From Gammaproteobacteria bacterium (GTDB lineage: Bacteria; Pseudomonadota; Gammaproteobacteria; JACKNK01), in assembly GCA_024234895.1 (NCBI GenBank), contig JACKNJ010000006.1, positions 62,001 through 126,000 of the forward strand: DNA of 64,000 bases, in the 5' to 3' direction. The first letter of the stretch is position 1, and every line of letters begins with the position of its first letter. A program made the translations under genes and the position numbers. Shown piece by piece: positions 9,612 through 21,030 of the stretch. The notes beneath the pieces were generated by a model. It worked only from the letters and a program-made list of their open reading frames with translations. It was not told where the DNA came from and did no database searches.

Positions 9612-9999
9612 GTCCGTCGACCCCGCTCGCCAGCGCGACGCGCATCGCCCGCCATCGTGCTGCCCCCTGCTGGCCATGATCGTTTCCCGCTGTCCGCCAA
9701 AGGCGGTGAACCAAGCAGGGTTTGCCTAACGATCCGGCGAATCCGGTCGACTGAATTCTGGCGGCACCGGTCCCGATGCGGTGACGACGATGCCCGCTCC
9801 GGACCCACCAACCCCCCTGACCCGGGCACCTTCCCGACGCAGGCCGCCAATGCGATCCGGACCGTGGGAACAGCGCGATGCTAGAGTTGCGATCCCGACG
9901 AACGAACCGTTCCACGCCGCCAACCCAAGACCTCGCGCGGCGGATGAGTACATCGCCGACACGCGCCGCCCGCGTGTCGCCTCACCGATAAAGCGAACC
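9612..9999. other. 388-bp intergenic region, no gene recognised
   Basis: The downstream reading frame stays open back to 9781, but that extension is Pro/Arg-rich, lacks domain similarity and has no ribosome site. I read it as untranslated. No terminator, repeat or confident promoter is seen. Confidence 0.5.
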
Positions 10000-11034
10000 A
10001 TGAGCCAAGCGGAAGACAAAGAACTGATCCTGATTGTCGATGACGCCCCCGACAACATCGACGTGCTCGCGTCCGTGCTTCGCGACGACTACGAGATCAA
10101 GGCGGCCACCAGCGGCGCGAAGGCGCTGCGCATCGCCGCATCGAGCCCATCGCCGGACATGATCCTGCTCGACATCATGATGGCCGGCATGGATGGCTAC
10201 GAGGTCTGCCGCCAGCTGAAGGCGAACCCGGCGACCTCCGAAATTCCGGTCATCTTCATCAGCGCCAGAAGCCGCGTCGAAGACGAAAAGCGTGGTCTGG
10301 AACTCGGCGCCGTCGACTTCATCGCCAAACCGATCAGCCCGCCGATCGTGAAGGCCCGGGTCAAGACCCACCTTGCGATGCACGACCAGCGCCGGGTGCT
10401 CGCGCGCGAAGTCCGCAAGAAGACCTCGGAATTGCGGTCCACCCGTCTGAAGATCGTCCAGCGCCTGGGCCGCGCCGCCGAATACAAGGACAGCGAGACC
10501 GGCCTGCACATCATCCGCATGAGCCACTACGCGCGCCTGATCGCGGAGGCCTACGGCGGCAACGAAGACTGGGTCGAACTGGTGTTCAACGCGGCGCCGA
10601 TGCACGACATCGGCAAGATCGGCATCCCGGACAGTGTCCTCGGCAACCCCGGCAAACTGAGCCCGGAGCAATGGGAGATCATGAAGAGCCACACCGAGAT
10701 CGGCGCCCACATCATCGGTGACGATCCCGATCCCCTGCTGCGCATGGCACGCACGATCGCCCTGACCCATCACGAAAAATGGAACGGCACCGGTTACCCG
10801 CGCGGGCTCAAGGGTGAAGACATCCCCATCGAGGGACGCATCACCGCGATCGCGGACGTGTTCGATGCGCTGACCTCGCCGCGCCCATACAAACGGGCCT
10901 GGACGATCTACGACTCGGTCGCGTTGATCCGGGAACATGCAGGGCTGCACTTCGATCCACACATGGTCGAACTGTTCGACAAGGCGTTACCGGAGATCCT
11001 GCGCGTACGGGAGAAATACTCCGACCCGGTCTAG
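10000..11034 (+). CDS. Response regulator with HD-GYP c-di-GMP phosphodiesterase domain
   Basis: A 344-residue cytoplasmic protein. It has an N-terminal receiver domain (LILIVDDAPDN acidic pair, phospho-acceptor Asp in ILLDIMMAGMDGYEV, Lys in FIAKPI) and a C-terminal HD-GYP domain. The HD motif is in APMHDIGKIGIPD and the GYP motif in GTGYPRGLKGEDIP. Both metal/substrate motifs are intact, so it should hydrolyse c-di-GMP. I start it at the ATG at 10000, right before the receiver; an upstream in-frame ATG (9781) would add a low-complexity tail. It is the probable output partner of the hybrid kinase at 6678-9611, linking that signal to motility/biofilm control. Confidence 0.93.
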   Translation: MSQAEDKELILIVDDAPDNIDVLASVLRDDYEIKAATSGAKALRIAASSPSPDMILLDIMMAGMDGYEVCRQLKANPATSEIPVIFISARSRVEDEKRGLELGAVDFIAKPISPPIVKARVKTHLAMHDQRRVLAREVRKKTSELRSTRLKIVQRLGRAAEYKDSETGLHIIRMSHYARLIAEAYGGNEDWVELVFNAAPMHDIGKIGIPDSVLGNPGKLSPEQWEIMKSHTEIGAHIIGDDPDPLLRMARTIALTHHEKWNGTGYPRGLKGEDIPIEGRITAIADVFDALTSPRPYKRAWTIYDSVALIREHAGLHFDPHMVELFDKALPEILRVREKYSDPV

Positions 11035-11047
11035 GGCGAGAAAGGGA

Positions 11048-12376
11048 TCAACCGCGCCGTTTGCGGTCAAGCTCGGCGAGATGCCGCAACTTCTCGGCGA
11101 TCTTGATCTCCAGCCCCCGCTCCACCGGTTCGTAGAAACGCAGGTCGGGCACCTCGTCGGGCAGATAGCGTTCGCCGGCCGCGTAGCCTTCCGGCTCGTC
11201 ATGCGCGTAGCGGTAGGCCTTGCCGTAACCCAGCTCCTTCATCAGCCGCGTCGGCGCATTGCGCAGATGCAGCGGCACCTCGGCGGAGCCGTAGGTCTGC
11301 GCCGCCTCGATGGCGGCCTTGTGCGCGACATAGGCCGCGTTGCTCTTCGGCGCGACGGCCAGATACAGCACTGCCTGCGACAGGGCCAGATCGCCTTCGG
11401 GGCTGCCAAGGCGCTCGAAGGCATCCCAGGCGTTCAGCGCGATCTCCAGCGCGCGCGGATCGGCGTTGCCGATGTCCTCGGAAGCCATACGCAGAATCCG
11501 CCGCGCCAGGTAGCCCGGATCGGCGCCGCCGTCGATCATCCGCGCGAACCAGTACAGCGCGGCATCCGGCGCGGAACCGCGCACCGCCTTGTGCATCGCG
11601 GAAATCTGGTCGTAGAAGACCTCGCCACCCTTGTCGAAACGGCGCGGACCGGCGACCGCGACCTCGTTCATCACCGCCTCGGTGATGCGCCCGTCCTCGG
11701 CCAGGTCGGCGGCGATCTCCAGCAGGTTCAGGGTCCGGCGCGCGTCGCCGTCGGCGACCTCGGCGAGCCGGTCACGCAGCACATCGTCCATGCGGAGCTT
11801 CGACGGCCCAAGCCCCTGCTCCGACCGCAGCGCGCGGTCGATCAGGCCGCGCAGATCGGCGGACGTGAGACTCTTGAGCACATAGGTCCGCGCCCGCGAC
11901 AGCAGCGCATTGTTCAACTCGAAGGACGGGTTCTCGGTGGTCGCGCCGACGAACAGGAGGGTGCCGTCCTCGATGTGCGGCAGGAAGGCATCCTGCTGCG
12001 CCTTGTTGAAACGATGCACCTCGTCGACGAACAGTAGGCTGCGCTCGCCCCGGGCGCGCGCGGCGCGCGCCTCGTCGACCGCCGCGCGGATGTCCTTGAC
12101 CCCGGACATGACCGCCGACAGCGTCTGGAAGCGCGCCCCGCAGTGGTTCGCGATCAGGCGCGCGAGCGTCGTCTTGCCTGTGCCGGGCGGCCCCCACAGC
12201 ACCATCGAATGCGGGTTGCCGGTCTCGATCGCGCGATACAGTGGCTTGCCGGGCGCGAGAATGTGCGTCTGCCCGACGTACTCGTCGAGACGCGCCGGGC
12301 GCATGCGATCCGCGAGCGGACGCCAGGCGGCGTCACCCGCATGGGCGTCCATCGCGAACAGATCGTCCCCGGCCAA
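11048..12376 (-). CDS. rarA: Replication-associated recombination protein A (AAA+ ATPase)
   Basis: Clamp-loader-like AAA+ ATPase (RarA/MgsA/WRNIP1 family) that acts at stalled replication forks. The 442-residue product has the full family length: LADRMRPARLDEYVGQ at the N-terminus, Walker A GPPGTGKTTLAR, Walker B LLFVDEVHRFNKAQQDAFLP, sensor segment GATTENPSFELN, and the C-terminal tetramerisation region with DPRALEIALNAWDAFERLG. It begins 3 bp after the lolA stop, on the same strand, so it is translated in the conserved ftsK-lolA-rarA unit. serS, which often follows rarA, is not here; instead the gene converges on the HD-GYP regulator. Confidence 0.96.
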   Translation of the reverse strand: MAGDDLFAMDAHAGDAAWRPLADRMRPARLDEYVGQTHILAPGKPLYRAIETGNPHSMVLWGPPGTGKTTLARLIANHCGARFQTLSAVMSGVKDIRAAVDEARAARARGERSLLFVDEVHRFNKAQQDAFLPHIEDGTLLFVGATTENPSFELNNALLSRARTYVLKSLTSADLRGLIDRALRSEQGLGPSKLRMDDVLRDRLAEVADGDARRTLNLLEIAADLAEDGRITEAVMNEVAVAGPRRFDKGGEVFYDQISAMHKAVRGSAPDAALYWFARMIDGGADPGYLARRILRMASEDIGNADPRALEIALNAWDAFERLGSPEGDLALSQAVLYLAVAPKSNAAYVAHKAAIEAAQTYGSAEVPLHLRNAPTRLMKELGYGKAYRYAHDEPEGYAAGERYLPDEVPDLRFYEPVERGLEIKIAEKLRHLAELDRKRRG

Positions 12377-12379
12377 GCG

Positions 12380-13000
12380 TCATTCCTGGCGCGGCGCGCG
12401 GATCACGTCGGTGCCCGGCGGCGGCACGAACACGAACCCGTCGGCAGGCAGCTCCGGGTCACGCTGGGTGTCGGTGAAGGTCATTTCGGTGGTCTGCCCG
12501 AAGCCGTCGGTGATTTTCATCGCGGCGAGCCCGCCGTCCGCATCAAAACCGACCACCAGTTCATCGAAGTCGCCACCCTCGCCACGCGGGCGGAGCGCGA
12601 CCCAGCGCAGGCCGTTGAAGTCATCCACCGGATCGATCCGGAAGTGCCTGTCGACCGGCTCATCGCCGGTCAGCAGCAGCGCCGGCGTGCGGCTGAGGCT
12701 GCCATCCATCGGGCGCACGGTGACCTGCTCCAGATCCGGGTCGTAAAGAAAGACCTCGCTGCCGTCGGCGATGATCAGCTGCGGATATGGCTGTTCGTAT
12801 TCCCAGCGGAAGCGACCGGGCCGCTGGATCAGCAAGGTGCCGGCGGAGCGTTCGGTCTCGACGCCGTTGGCATCCCGGACGACCTGCTCGAAGCGGGCCG
12901 AATAGCCGTGCAAGCCATCGAGAAACGCGCTGAGCGGGTCGGCCTGAGCCGGGCTGGCGAACATCGCGGCAGCCCACATCACAATGAACGAAAAACGCAT
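12380..13000 (-). CDS. lolA: Outer-membrane lipoprotein carrier protein LolA
   Basis: Periplasmic chaperone that takes lipoproteins from LolCDE and hands them to LolB. The 206-residue precursor starts at the ATG at 13000. That start gives a clear Sec signal peptide (FIVMWAAAMFASPAQA, cleavage after AQA) followed by LSAFLDGLHGYSARFEQ, the standard LolA start. The hydrophobic beta-sheet core is seen as GRFRWEYEQPYPQLIIADG. An in-frame ATG 24 codons upstream would bury the signal peptide and lies in a REP hairpin, so it is rejected. The gene sits between ftsK and rarA on the same strand. Confidence 0.95.
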   Translation of the reverse strand: MRFSFIVMWAAAMFASPAQADPLSAFLDGLHGYSARFEQVVRDANGVETERSAGTLLIQRPGRFRWEYEQPYPQLIIADGSEVFLYDPDLEQVTVRPMDGSLSRTPALLLTGDEPVDRHFRIDPVDDFNGLRWVALRPRGEGGDFDELVVGFDADGGLAAMKITDGFGQTTEMTFTDTQRDPELPADGFVFVPPPGTDVIRAPRQE

Positions 13001-13031
13001 CGAGTCTCTCTCGTACGTGACGGGATTAGGT

Positions 13032-13104
13032 GTAGGAGCGACTTCAGTCGCGATCGGCGTCAAGGTCAACACCGGATACCGATCGCGACTGAAGTCGCTC
13101 CTAC
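13032..13104. repeat. REP-type hairpin (GTAGGAGCG family) between ftsK and lolA
   Basis: Inverted repeat with arms GTAGGAGCGACTTCAGTCGC and GCGACTGAAGTCGCTCCTAC around a variable spacer. The same outer arms recur at 21130, 36421, 37290, 38220, 39024 and 39178 with compensated changes in the stem. No coding potential. The following 100 bp before ftsK hold nothing else that I can support. Confidence 0.85.
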
Positions 13105-13207
13105 AGAACTCGGATTATCCGGCCACAACGGGGAGAAACGATGCAAACAAAAAGAATCTCCGCGCACTCTGCGCCCTCCGCGTCTCTGCGTTGAACGCTG
13201 TTTCTCG

Positions 13208-15544
<2,337 letters not shown>

Positions 15545-15595
15545 AATTAAACCTGATTAGCAACTTGTGTTCACAAGTATCGGATTATTCTTAAT

Positions 15596-16675
15596 TTATT
15601 CATCTTGTCCAGCCAAAGACGCCAGAACCTGCGGATGCACCACCCGACCGTCGCGGACATTCGTGCCCTGACCGAGATCGTCCTCCGTGTTCCAGTTTCC
15701 GTCGGCCAGCCGGCGAACATAGGGCGCGATCGCGGCGGACAGCGCCAGCGACGCGGTGTGCGGCACGGCGCCCGGCATGTTGGTCACGCCGTAGTGGATG
15801 ACCTCCTCCCAGACGAAGGTCGGCTCGGCATAGGTGGTTGGGCGGATGGTCTCGACGCAGCCCCCCTGATCGATCGACACGTCGACCACGACACTACCGG
15901 GCCGCATCGCACGCACCATCTCGGCGCTGATCACGTGCGGCGCGCGGGCCCCGGGAATCAACACCGCGCCGATGACCAGATCGGAGTCGGCCACCGTCGC
16001 CGCAACGTCGGCAACACGCGGATCGAAGGCACGCACGTTCCCGCCCAGACTCTGAAACTCGGCCAGCTTCGTGGCCTGGGTATCGAACACGGTCACGTCC
16101 GCGCCCAGCGCGGCCACCGTGCGCACCGCGCTGCCCCCGGCAACGCCGCCGCCGATCACCGTAACCCGACCATGTTCATCGGCACCCGCGCCGCCGAGCA
16201 GCACGCCTCGCCCGCCGTTGGGCGCGAGCAGGAAGGAACCGCCGTGCAGGACGGCCAGGCGTCCGGCGATTTCGCTCATCGGTGCCAGCATGGGCAGACG
16301 ATCATTGGCGTCGCGCACCGTTTCAAACGCAATCGCGGTACAGCCGGTCGCGGCCAGACCGCGCGCCAAGGTCGCGTCGCCAGCAAGATGCAGATAGGCG
16401 AACAGCAGATGTCGTTCGTTGAGCAGCGCCAACTCGGACGGCTGGGGTTCCTTGACCTTCACTACGAGCTGGGCCGCTGCGTACAACTCGTCCGCGTCGC
16501 CCGCGACATGCACGCCGAGGTTCCGGTAATCGGCGTCCGGAAAACCGGCGCGACGACCGGCATCGTGTTCGATGAAGACCTCGTGCCCGGCGCGGACGAG
16601 TTCCGCGCATACCGCTGGCACCAGACCGACACGGCCTTCCAGGGTCTTGATTTCCTTGGGAATGCCGATCCGCAT
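15596..16675 (-). CDS. ald: Alanine dehydrogenase
   Basis: NAD-dependent enzyme interconverting L-alanine and pyruvate plus ammonia. The 359-residue product starts MRIGIPKEIKTLEGRVGLVP, the signature N-terminus of alanine dehydrogenases. It continues with KVKEPQPSEL (substrate Lys) and the dinucleotide fold VTVIGGGVAGGSAVRTVAALGADVTVFD, and ends with the conserved FVWEEVIHYGVTNMPGAVPHTAS segment. I chose the ATG at 16675 rather than the one at 16687, which adds only MVTT. In many relatives lrp occupies the slot between ftsK and trxB; here ald does. It diverges from trxB across about 165 bp. Confidence 0.94.
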   Translation of the reverse strand: MRIGIPKEIKTLEGRVGLVPAVCAELVRAGHEVFIEHDAGRRAGFPDADYRNLGVHVAGDADELYAAAQLVVKVKEPQPSELALLNERHLLFAYLHLAGDATLARGLAATGCTAIAFETVRDANDRLPMLAPMSEIAGRLAVLHGGSFLLAPNGGRGVLLGGAGADEHGRVTVIGGGVAGGSAVRTVAALGADVTVFDTQATKLAEFQSLGGNVRAFDPRVADVAATVADSDLVIGAVLIPGARAPHVISAEMVRAMRPGSVVVDVSIDQGGCVETIRPTTYAEPTFVWEEVIHYGVTNMPGAVPHTASLALSAAIAPYVRRLADGNWNTEDDLGQGTNVRDGRVVHPQVLASLAGQDE

Positions 16676-16841
16676 GGTGGTCACCATCGTTTGAGAGGCA
16701 CGCGGAACAGTGGGTTATCCCGGCTGCCGATTCCACGTAAGATTGCGAGCCGTTTCGGAGCTTCGAGCCCCCTGAAACCCTGACGATTTCGACTACGCTG
16801 CATCGGTTTCGTACCGGTACAAAAACGCGCGGAGAGTATAC

Positions 16842-17795
16842 ATGAGCGACCCCAAGCACTGCCGTCTGCTGATCCTGGGCTCCGGCCCGGCCGGCTACAC
16901 CGCCGCCGTCTACGCGGCCCGCGCCAATCTGAATCCGGTCATCGTCACCGGCATGGACATGGGTGGCCAGCTCACGACCACCACCGACGTCGACAACTGG
17001 CCGGGTGACTGGGAAGGCGTGCAGGGCCCGGAGCTCATGCAGCGCATGCAGAAGCACGCCGAGCGCTTCAACACCGAGATCATCTTCGATCACATCCACA
17101 CCACCGACCTGCAGAACCGCCCGTTCCGCCTGGAAGGCGACAGCGGGGTCTACACCTGCGACGCGCTGATCATCTGCACCGGCGCCAGCGCCAAGTACCT
17201 CGGCCTGCCCTCCGAGGAGGCCTTCAAGGGCCGCGGCGTGTCGGCCTGCGCGACCTGCGACGGCTTCTTCTACCGGGGTCAGAAGGTCGCCGTGATCGGC
17301 GGCGGCAACACCGCCGTCGAAGAGGCGCTGTACCTGTCCAACATCGCTTCCGAAGTGGTCGTCGTGCACCGCCGCGACCAGTTCCGTTCCGAGAAGATCC
17401 TCTCCGATCATCTGATGGAACGCGCCAAGAACGGCAACGTGACCATCAAGTGGTTCAACGTGCTCGACGAAGTGCTGGGCGACAACTCCGGCGTGACCGG
17501 CATCCGCATCAAGAACGTGCAGACCGGCGAGACCGAAGAAATCGCCATGCATGGCGTGTTCATCGCCATCGGCCACCACCCGAACACCGACATCTTCAAG
17601 GGCCAGCTGGAGATGGAGAACGGCTATCTGAAGACCCGTGGCGGCATGGCCGGCAACGCCACCATGACCAGCATCGACGGCGTGTTCGCGGCGGGCGACG
17701 TGACCGATCACGTCTACCGCCAGGCCATCACCTCCGCCGGCACCGGCTGCATGGCCGCGCTGGACGCGGAACGCTGGTTCGACAATCAGGATTGA
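16842..17795 (+). CDS. trxB: Thioredoxin-disulfide reductase
   Basis: FAD/NADPH enzyme that keeps thioredoxin reduced in the cytoplasm. The 317-residue product has the FAD motif LLILGSGPAGYTAAVYAARA, the redox centre CATCDGFFY (Cys-Ala-Thr-Cys) near residue 136, the NADPH fold VAVIGGGNTAVEEALYLSN, and the C-terminal FAD segment DGVFAAGDVTDHVYRQAITSAG. All catalytic features are intact and length is normal. It is followed by a strong rho-independent terminator before aat, so the two genes are probably transcribed separately despite their conserved adjacency. Confidence 0.97.
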   Translation: MSDPKHCRLLILGSGPAGYTAAVYAARANLNPVIVTGMDMGGQLTTTTDVDNWPGDWEGVQGPELMQRMQKHAERFNTEIIFDHIHTTDLQNRPFRLEGDSGVYTCDALIICTGASAKYLGLPSEEAFKGRGVSACATCDGFFYRGQKVAVIGGGNTAVEEALYLSNIASEVVVVHRRDQFRSEKILSDHLMERAKNGNVTIKWFNVLDEVLGDNSGVTGIRIKNVQTGETEEIAMHGVFIAIGHHPNTDIFKGQLEMENGYLKTRGGMAGNATMTSIDGVFAAGDVTDHVYRQAITSAGTGCMAALDAERWFDNQD

Positions 17796-17870
17796 CACCG
17801 TCCGGACTGCCATTAGTCAGGCAGCCTGTGGAAACCTTGATCCAGGCAGGGTTGCGCACCTGCATCGCGA

Positions 17871-17912
17871 CGCGGTTCGTTTCATAGTTGGAGCGAACCG
17901 CGTTTTCTTTTT
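17871..17912 (+). terminator. Rho-independent terminator after trxB
   Basis: Stem CGCGGTTCG / CGAACCGCG with a 14-nt loop followed directly by TTTTCTTTTT. It ends only 12 bp before the aat start codon, so aat needs read-through or a promoter overlapping this structure. Confidence 0.85.
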
Positions 17913-17924
17913 CGAGCGCCTGCC

Positions 17925-18644
17925 GTGGCCCTGCACTTCATTCATCCGGACGATGACGACAGCCCCTTTCCGCGCCCGTCCAACGCGCTGCGCGAACCCG
18001 ATGGCCTGTTGGCCCTCGGCGGCAACCTCTCCCCGACCCGCCTGCTGATCGCCTATCGCCAGGGCGTGTTTCCCTGGTACGGCGAGGATCAGCCGATCCT
18101 TTGGTGGTCGCCGGACCCGCGCACCGTGTTCTTCCCGGACCGGCTGCGCATCCCGCGCAGTCTGCGCACGACCCTCCGCCAGCGCCCCTTCGATCTGCGC
18201 ATCGATACCGCCTTCGAACAGGTCATGCGCGCCTGTGCCGAACCGCGCAAGGATCGCAAGGGCACCTGGATCAGCGAGGACGTGATCGACGCCTACACCA
18301 CCCTCCACCATCTCGGCTTCGCGCATTCCATCGAGGCCTGGCAGGGCGACAGGCTGGTCGGCGGCTTGTACGGCGTCGCCATGGGCCGGGTGTTCTTCGG
18401 CGAATCCATGTTCAGCCGCGTGAGCGACGCCTCCAAGGTGGCGTTCATGCATTTCGCCGCGCAGCTGCGCGTGTGGGGTTTCGGCCTGATCGACGGCCAG
18501 GTCCACAACCCGCATCTGGCCCGCCTGGGCGCCGTGGAGATCGCCCGCGAGGATTTTCTCGCCAGGCTGGACGAACTCGCCGACGACGAGCAGCGACTCG
18601 GTCCCTGGCGATTCGACGATCCGCTGCCCGATCCCCTTCTCTGA
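17925..18644 (+). CDS. aat: Leucyl/phenylalanyl-tRNA-protein transferase
   Basis: Adds Leu or Phe from aminoacyl-tRNA to proteins with N-terminal Lys/Arg, creating N-degrons for ClpS-ClpAP. The 239-residue product shows FPRPSNALREPDGLLALGGNLS, the motif YRQGVFPWYGEDQPILWWSPDPR, WISEDVIDAYTTLHHLGFAHSIEAW and GRVFFGESMFSRVSDASKVAF, all diagnostic of Aat. Translation starts at GTG 17925, immediately downstream of the trxB terminator. It is followed 63 bp later by bpt, the second N-degron transferase. Confidence 0.96.
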   Translation: MALHFIHPDDDDSPFPRPSNALREPDGLLALGGNLSPTRLLIAYRQGVFPWYGEDQPILWWSPDPRTVFFPDRLRIPRSLRTTLRQRPFDLRIDTAFEQVMRACAEPRKDRKGTWISEDVIDAYTTLHHLGFAHSIEAWQGDRLVGGLYGVAMGRVFFGESMFSRVSDASKVAFMHFAAQLRVWGFGLIDGQVHNPHLARLGAVEIAREDFLARLDELADDEQRLGPWRFDDPLPDPLL

Positions 18645-18707
18645 ACGTCTGGACTTGCCCGCCGATCCGGCTTAGAACGGGGTCTTGATCCGAGCATCCC
18701 CGGTGAC

Positions 18708-19454
18708 ATGAGCGACCACCCTTCCCAACTGGCCTTCTACGCGACCCACGAGCACCCGTGCAGCTACCTGCCGGGCAAGCGTTCGGTCACGTTGTTCGCC
18801 GATCCCACCGCGGAGATGACCAAGACCATCTACGGCGGTCTCGCGGAGCTCGGTTTCCGCCGTTCGGGTCCACATGTCTACCGCCCCGCCTGTCATGACT
18901 GCCGCGAATGCGTACCGATCCGCGTGCCGGTGAAGAATTTCACACCGAACCGTGCGCAGCGCCGCATCCTCAAGGGCAACACCGACCTCGTGATCAGCCA
19001 TTCCGTGCCCAGCGACGACGCGGAACATTTCGAGCTGTATCGCCGTTATCAGAGCGAGCGCCACCCCGGTGGCGGCATGGACGATGACGATCCGGAGCGT
19101 TATCTCAATTTCCTCGGCAGCCCGTGGGGCGAGACCGGGATCATCGACTTCCGCCTCGATGGCCGACTCGTCGCCGCTGCCGTCATCGACCGCATGCCGC
19201 AGGGCCTGTCCGCCGTCTACACCTACTACGACACCCGCCTTGCCGAACGCGGCCTGGGCACGCTCGGCGTGCTCAAGCAGATCGAATTGGCGCAGGAGCT
19301 GAACCTGCCCGCCGTCTATCTCGGCTACTGGATCGCCGAATCCGGGAAGATGGCCTACAAGACCATGTTCCGGCCTTACGAACTGTTCCTCAGCGGCGCC
19401 TGGCGGCGTTTCGACAAGCACCCCGGCCCCCCGCTGCTGAAAACGACACGTTGA
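18708..19454 (+). CDS. bpt: Aspartate/glutamate leucyltransferase (bacterial ATE1-type)
   Basis: Transfers Leu to proteins with N-terminal Asp/Glu, feeding the ClpS-ClpA pathway. The 248-residue product has the conserved Cys-rich start HEHPCSYLPGKRSVTLFADP and the CHDCRECVPIRVPV segment (Cys-x2-Cys). The C-terminal GNAT-like part contains VYTYYDTRLAERGLGTLGVL and VYLGYWIAESGKMAYK. Length matches Bpt enzymes. Together with aat it forms the tagging half of the bacterial N-degron route; the unfoldase ClpA is encoded at the far right of this window. Confidence 0.95.
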   Translation: MSDHPSQLAFYATHEHPCSYLPGKRSVTLFADPTAEMTKTIYGGLAELGFRRSGPHVYRPACHDCRECVPIRVPVKNFTPNRAQRRILKGNTDLVISHSVPSDDAEHFELYRRYQSERHPGGGMDDDDPERYLNFLGSPWGETGIIDFRLDGRLVAAAVIDRMPQGLSAVYTYYDTRLAERGLGTLGVLKQIELAQELNLPAVYLGYWIAESGKMAYKTMFRPYELFLSGAWRRFDKHPGPPLLKTTR

Positions 19455-19464
19455 GCAAGTGCCT

Positions 19465-19519
19465 GGCTTCGGCTCCGCTCAGCCAGCGCCCCCATCGTTG
19501 GCTGAGCGGAGTCGAAGCC
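19465..19519. repeat. Inverted repeat downstream of bpt
   Basis: Arms GGCTTCGGCTCCGCTCAGCCA and TGGCTGAGCGGAGTCGAAGCC flank a 13-nt loop. It is a REP-like extragenic palindrome of a type different from the GTAGGAGCG family, and may also serve as an mRNA-stabilising 3' structure. Confidence 0.7.
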
Positions 19520-19540
19520 AACTCAGCTACGACCCCAAAC

Positions 19541-19576
19541 AAAAAGGCCACCGTGGTTACCCACGGCGGCCTTTTT
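19541..19576. terminator. Bidirectional terminator between bpt and adk
   Basis: AAAAAGGCCACCGTGG / CCACGGCGGCCTTTTT hairpin with a 4-nt loop, flanked by A and T runs on either side. It can end transcription of bpt (+) and of adk (-), which converge here. Confidence 0.92.
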
Positions 19577-19599
19577 CAATCAGCGGCGGATCGAATCGC

Positions 19600-20244
19600 T
19601 TACGCGATGCCGACCTTGGCCTTGATCGCGGCGACCACGGCGTCGCTGGAGGTCGCGTTGACGTCCAGCAGGTTGCCTTCCTTCTCATAGAAGCCGACCA
19701 GCGGAGCAGTCTGCTCGTTGAACACGTCCAGGCGCTTGGAGATGGCTTCTTCGGTCTCGTCAGCACGCTGCACGACGTTGCCGCCGCACTTGTCGCAGAC
19801 GCCTTCGACCTTCGGCGGATTGGACTTGACGTTGTAGATCGCGCCGCAGTCTTCGCAGGTACGACGGGTGGTCAGACGGTCCAGGATCACGTCGCGCGGG
19901 ACGTTCAGGTTGACGGTCGCGTCCAGGGAGATCCCCAGATCGGCCAGCAGGACCTTGAGGGCCTCGGCCTGCGGGATGGTGCGCGGGAAACCGTCGAGCA
20001 GGAAACCGGACTTGCAGTCATCTTCCTGCAGGCGGTCCTTCATGATGCCCATGATCAGGTCGTCGGAGACCAGACCACCGGACTCCATGGCGGCCTTCGC
20101 CTTCATGCCCAGCTCGGTACCGGCCTTGACGGCGGCGCGCAGGATGTCGCCGGTGGAGATCTGCACGGAACCGTCGATCGCGGTCAGCATCTTGGCAACG
20201 GTGCCCTTGCCGGCGCCCGGAGCGCCCAGAAGAATCAAACGCAT
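19600..20244 (-). CDS. adk: Adenylate kinase
   Basis: Interconverts ATP, AMP and ADP in the cytoplasm. The 214-residue long-form enzyme starts MRLILLGAPGAGKGTVAKML with the P-loop GAPGAGKGT. It has the AMP-binding region ISTGDILRAA and DGFPRTIPQAEAL. The LID domain carries a Cys-x2-Cys ... Cys-x2-Cys set (TCEDCGAIYN and GVCDKCGG), suggesting a structural zinc, whereas the Escherichia coli enzyme uses a hydrogen-bond network. It is convergent with bpt and shares a bidirectional terminator. Confidence 0.97.
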   Translation of the reverse strand: MRLILLGAPGAGKGTVAKMLTAIDGSVQISTGDILRAAVKAGTELGMKAKAAMESGGLVSDDLIMGIMKDRLQEDDCKSGFLLDGFPRTIPQAEALKVLLADLGISLDATVNLNVPRDVILDRLTTRRTCEDCGAIYNVKSNPPKVEGVCDKCGGNVVQRADETEEAISKRLDVFNEQTAPLVGFYEKEGNLLDVNATSSDAVVAAIKAKVGIA

Positions 20245-20454
20245 GGTGTTCCCCTTAAAAGGATGGTTGATCGGTTTGGATAAAAAAGTCTGATGCCTGA
20301 ATAACTTAGCGAATGCTGATATTCATGCGGGGGCGCGATTCTGACCGCAGGCCGACGAAAAAGCAAAACGCCCCGGACAAGCGCTTTGACCCACCGCGTC
20401 GATGTCGCGGACCATAGCCGCGAAGCCCTCCGCCACCGCGCTGCCCGAAATCCG

Positions 20455-21009
20455 ATGAGCACCACCGAAACCCCCGAATCCATCCTCGATTTCTGGTTCA
20501 CCGAGCCGCTGCGCAGCCACTGGTTCGGCGCCCCACCCGAAATCGACGCGCTGATCACCGAACGCTTCGAATCCCTCTGGCGCGCCGCCCGCGACGGCAA
20601 CCTGGACGACTGGGCGCAAACCCCGGCGGGCGCCCTCGCCCTGGTCATCATCCTCGACCAGTTCCCGCTCAACATGTATCGCGGCGAGGCGGAAAGCTTC
20701 GCCACCGAAGCCCGCTCCCGCGCGATCGCCGCCCAGGCCATCGCCGCCGGCATGGACCGCGAATTCAGCACCGAACAGAAGCTGTTCCTGTACCTGCCCT
20801 ACATGCACAGCGAATCGATGGCCGACCAGCACCGCTCGATAGAGTTGTTCACCAAGGCCGGCATGACGCAGCAACTCCCCTGGGCCCAACACCACTACCG
20901 CATCGTCGAACGCTTCGGCCGCTTCCCGCACCGCAACGCCCCGCTCGGCCGCGTCAGCACCCCCGAAGAACTCGCCTGGCTGAACTCCCAGGACGGTTTC
21001 CGCGGATGA
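20455..21009 (+). CDS. DUF924 family protein
   Basis: A 184-residue cytoplasmic protein of the DUF924 family (all-helical, TPR-like fold; function not established). Family marks are ILDFWFTEPLRSHWFG near the N-terminus, ALVIILDQFPLNMYRG in the middle and FLYLPYMHSESMADQHRSIELF. I start at the ATG at 20455, where the conserved domain begins; an upstream in-frame ATG adds 23 unlike residues. Single gene, divergent from adk. Nothing unusual is seen. Confidence 0.88.
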   Translation: MSTTETPESILDFWFTEPLRSHWFGAPPEIDALITERFESLWRAARDGNLDDWAQTPAGALALVIILDQFPLNMYRGEAESFATEARSRAIAAQAIAAGMDREFSTEQKLFLYLPYMHSESMADQHRSIELFTKAGMTQQLPWAQHHYRIVERFGRFPHRNAPLGRVSTPEELAWLNSQDGFRG

Positions 21010-21030
21010 CCCGCCGATTCCCGCTCCACC

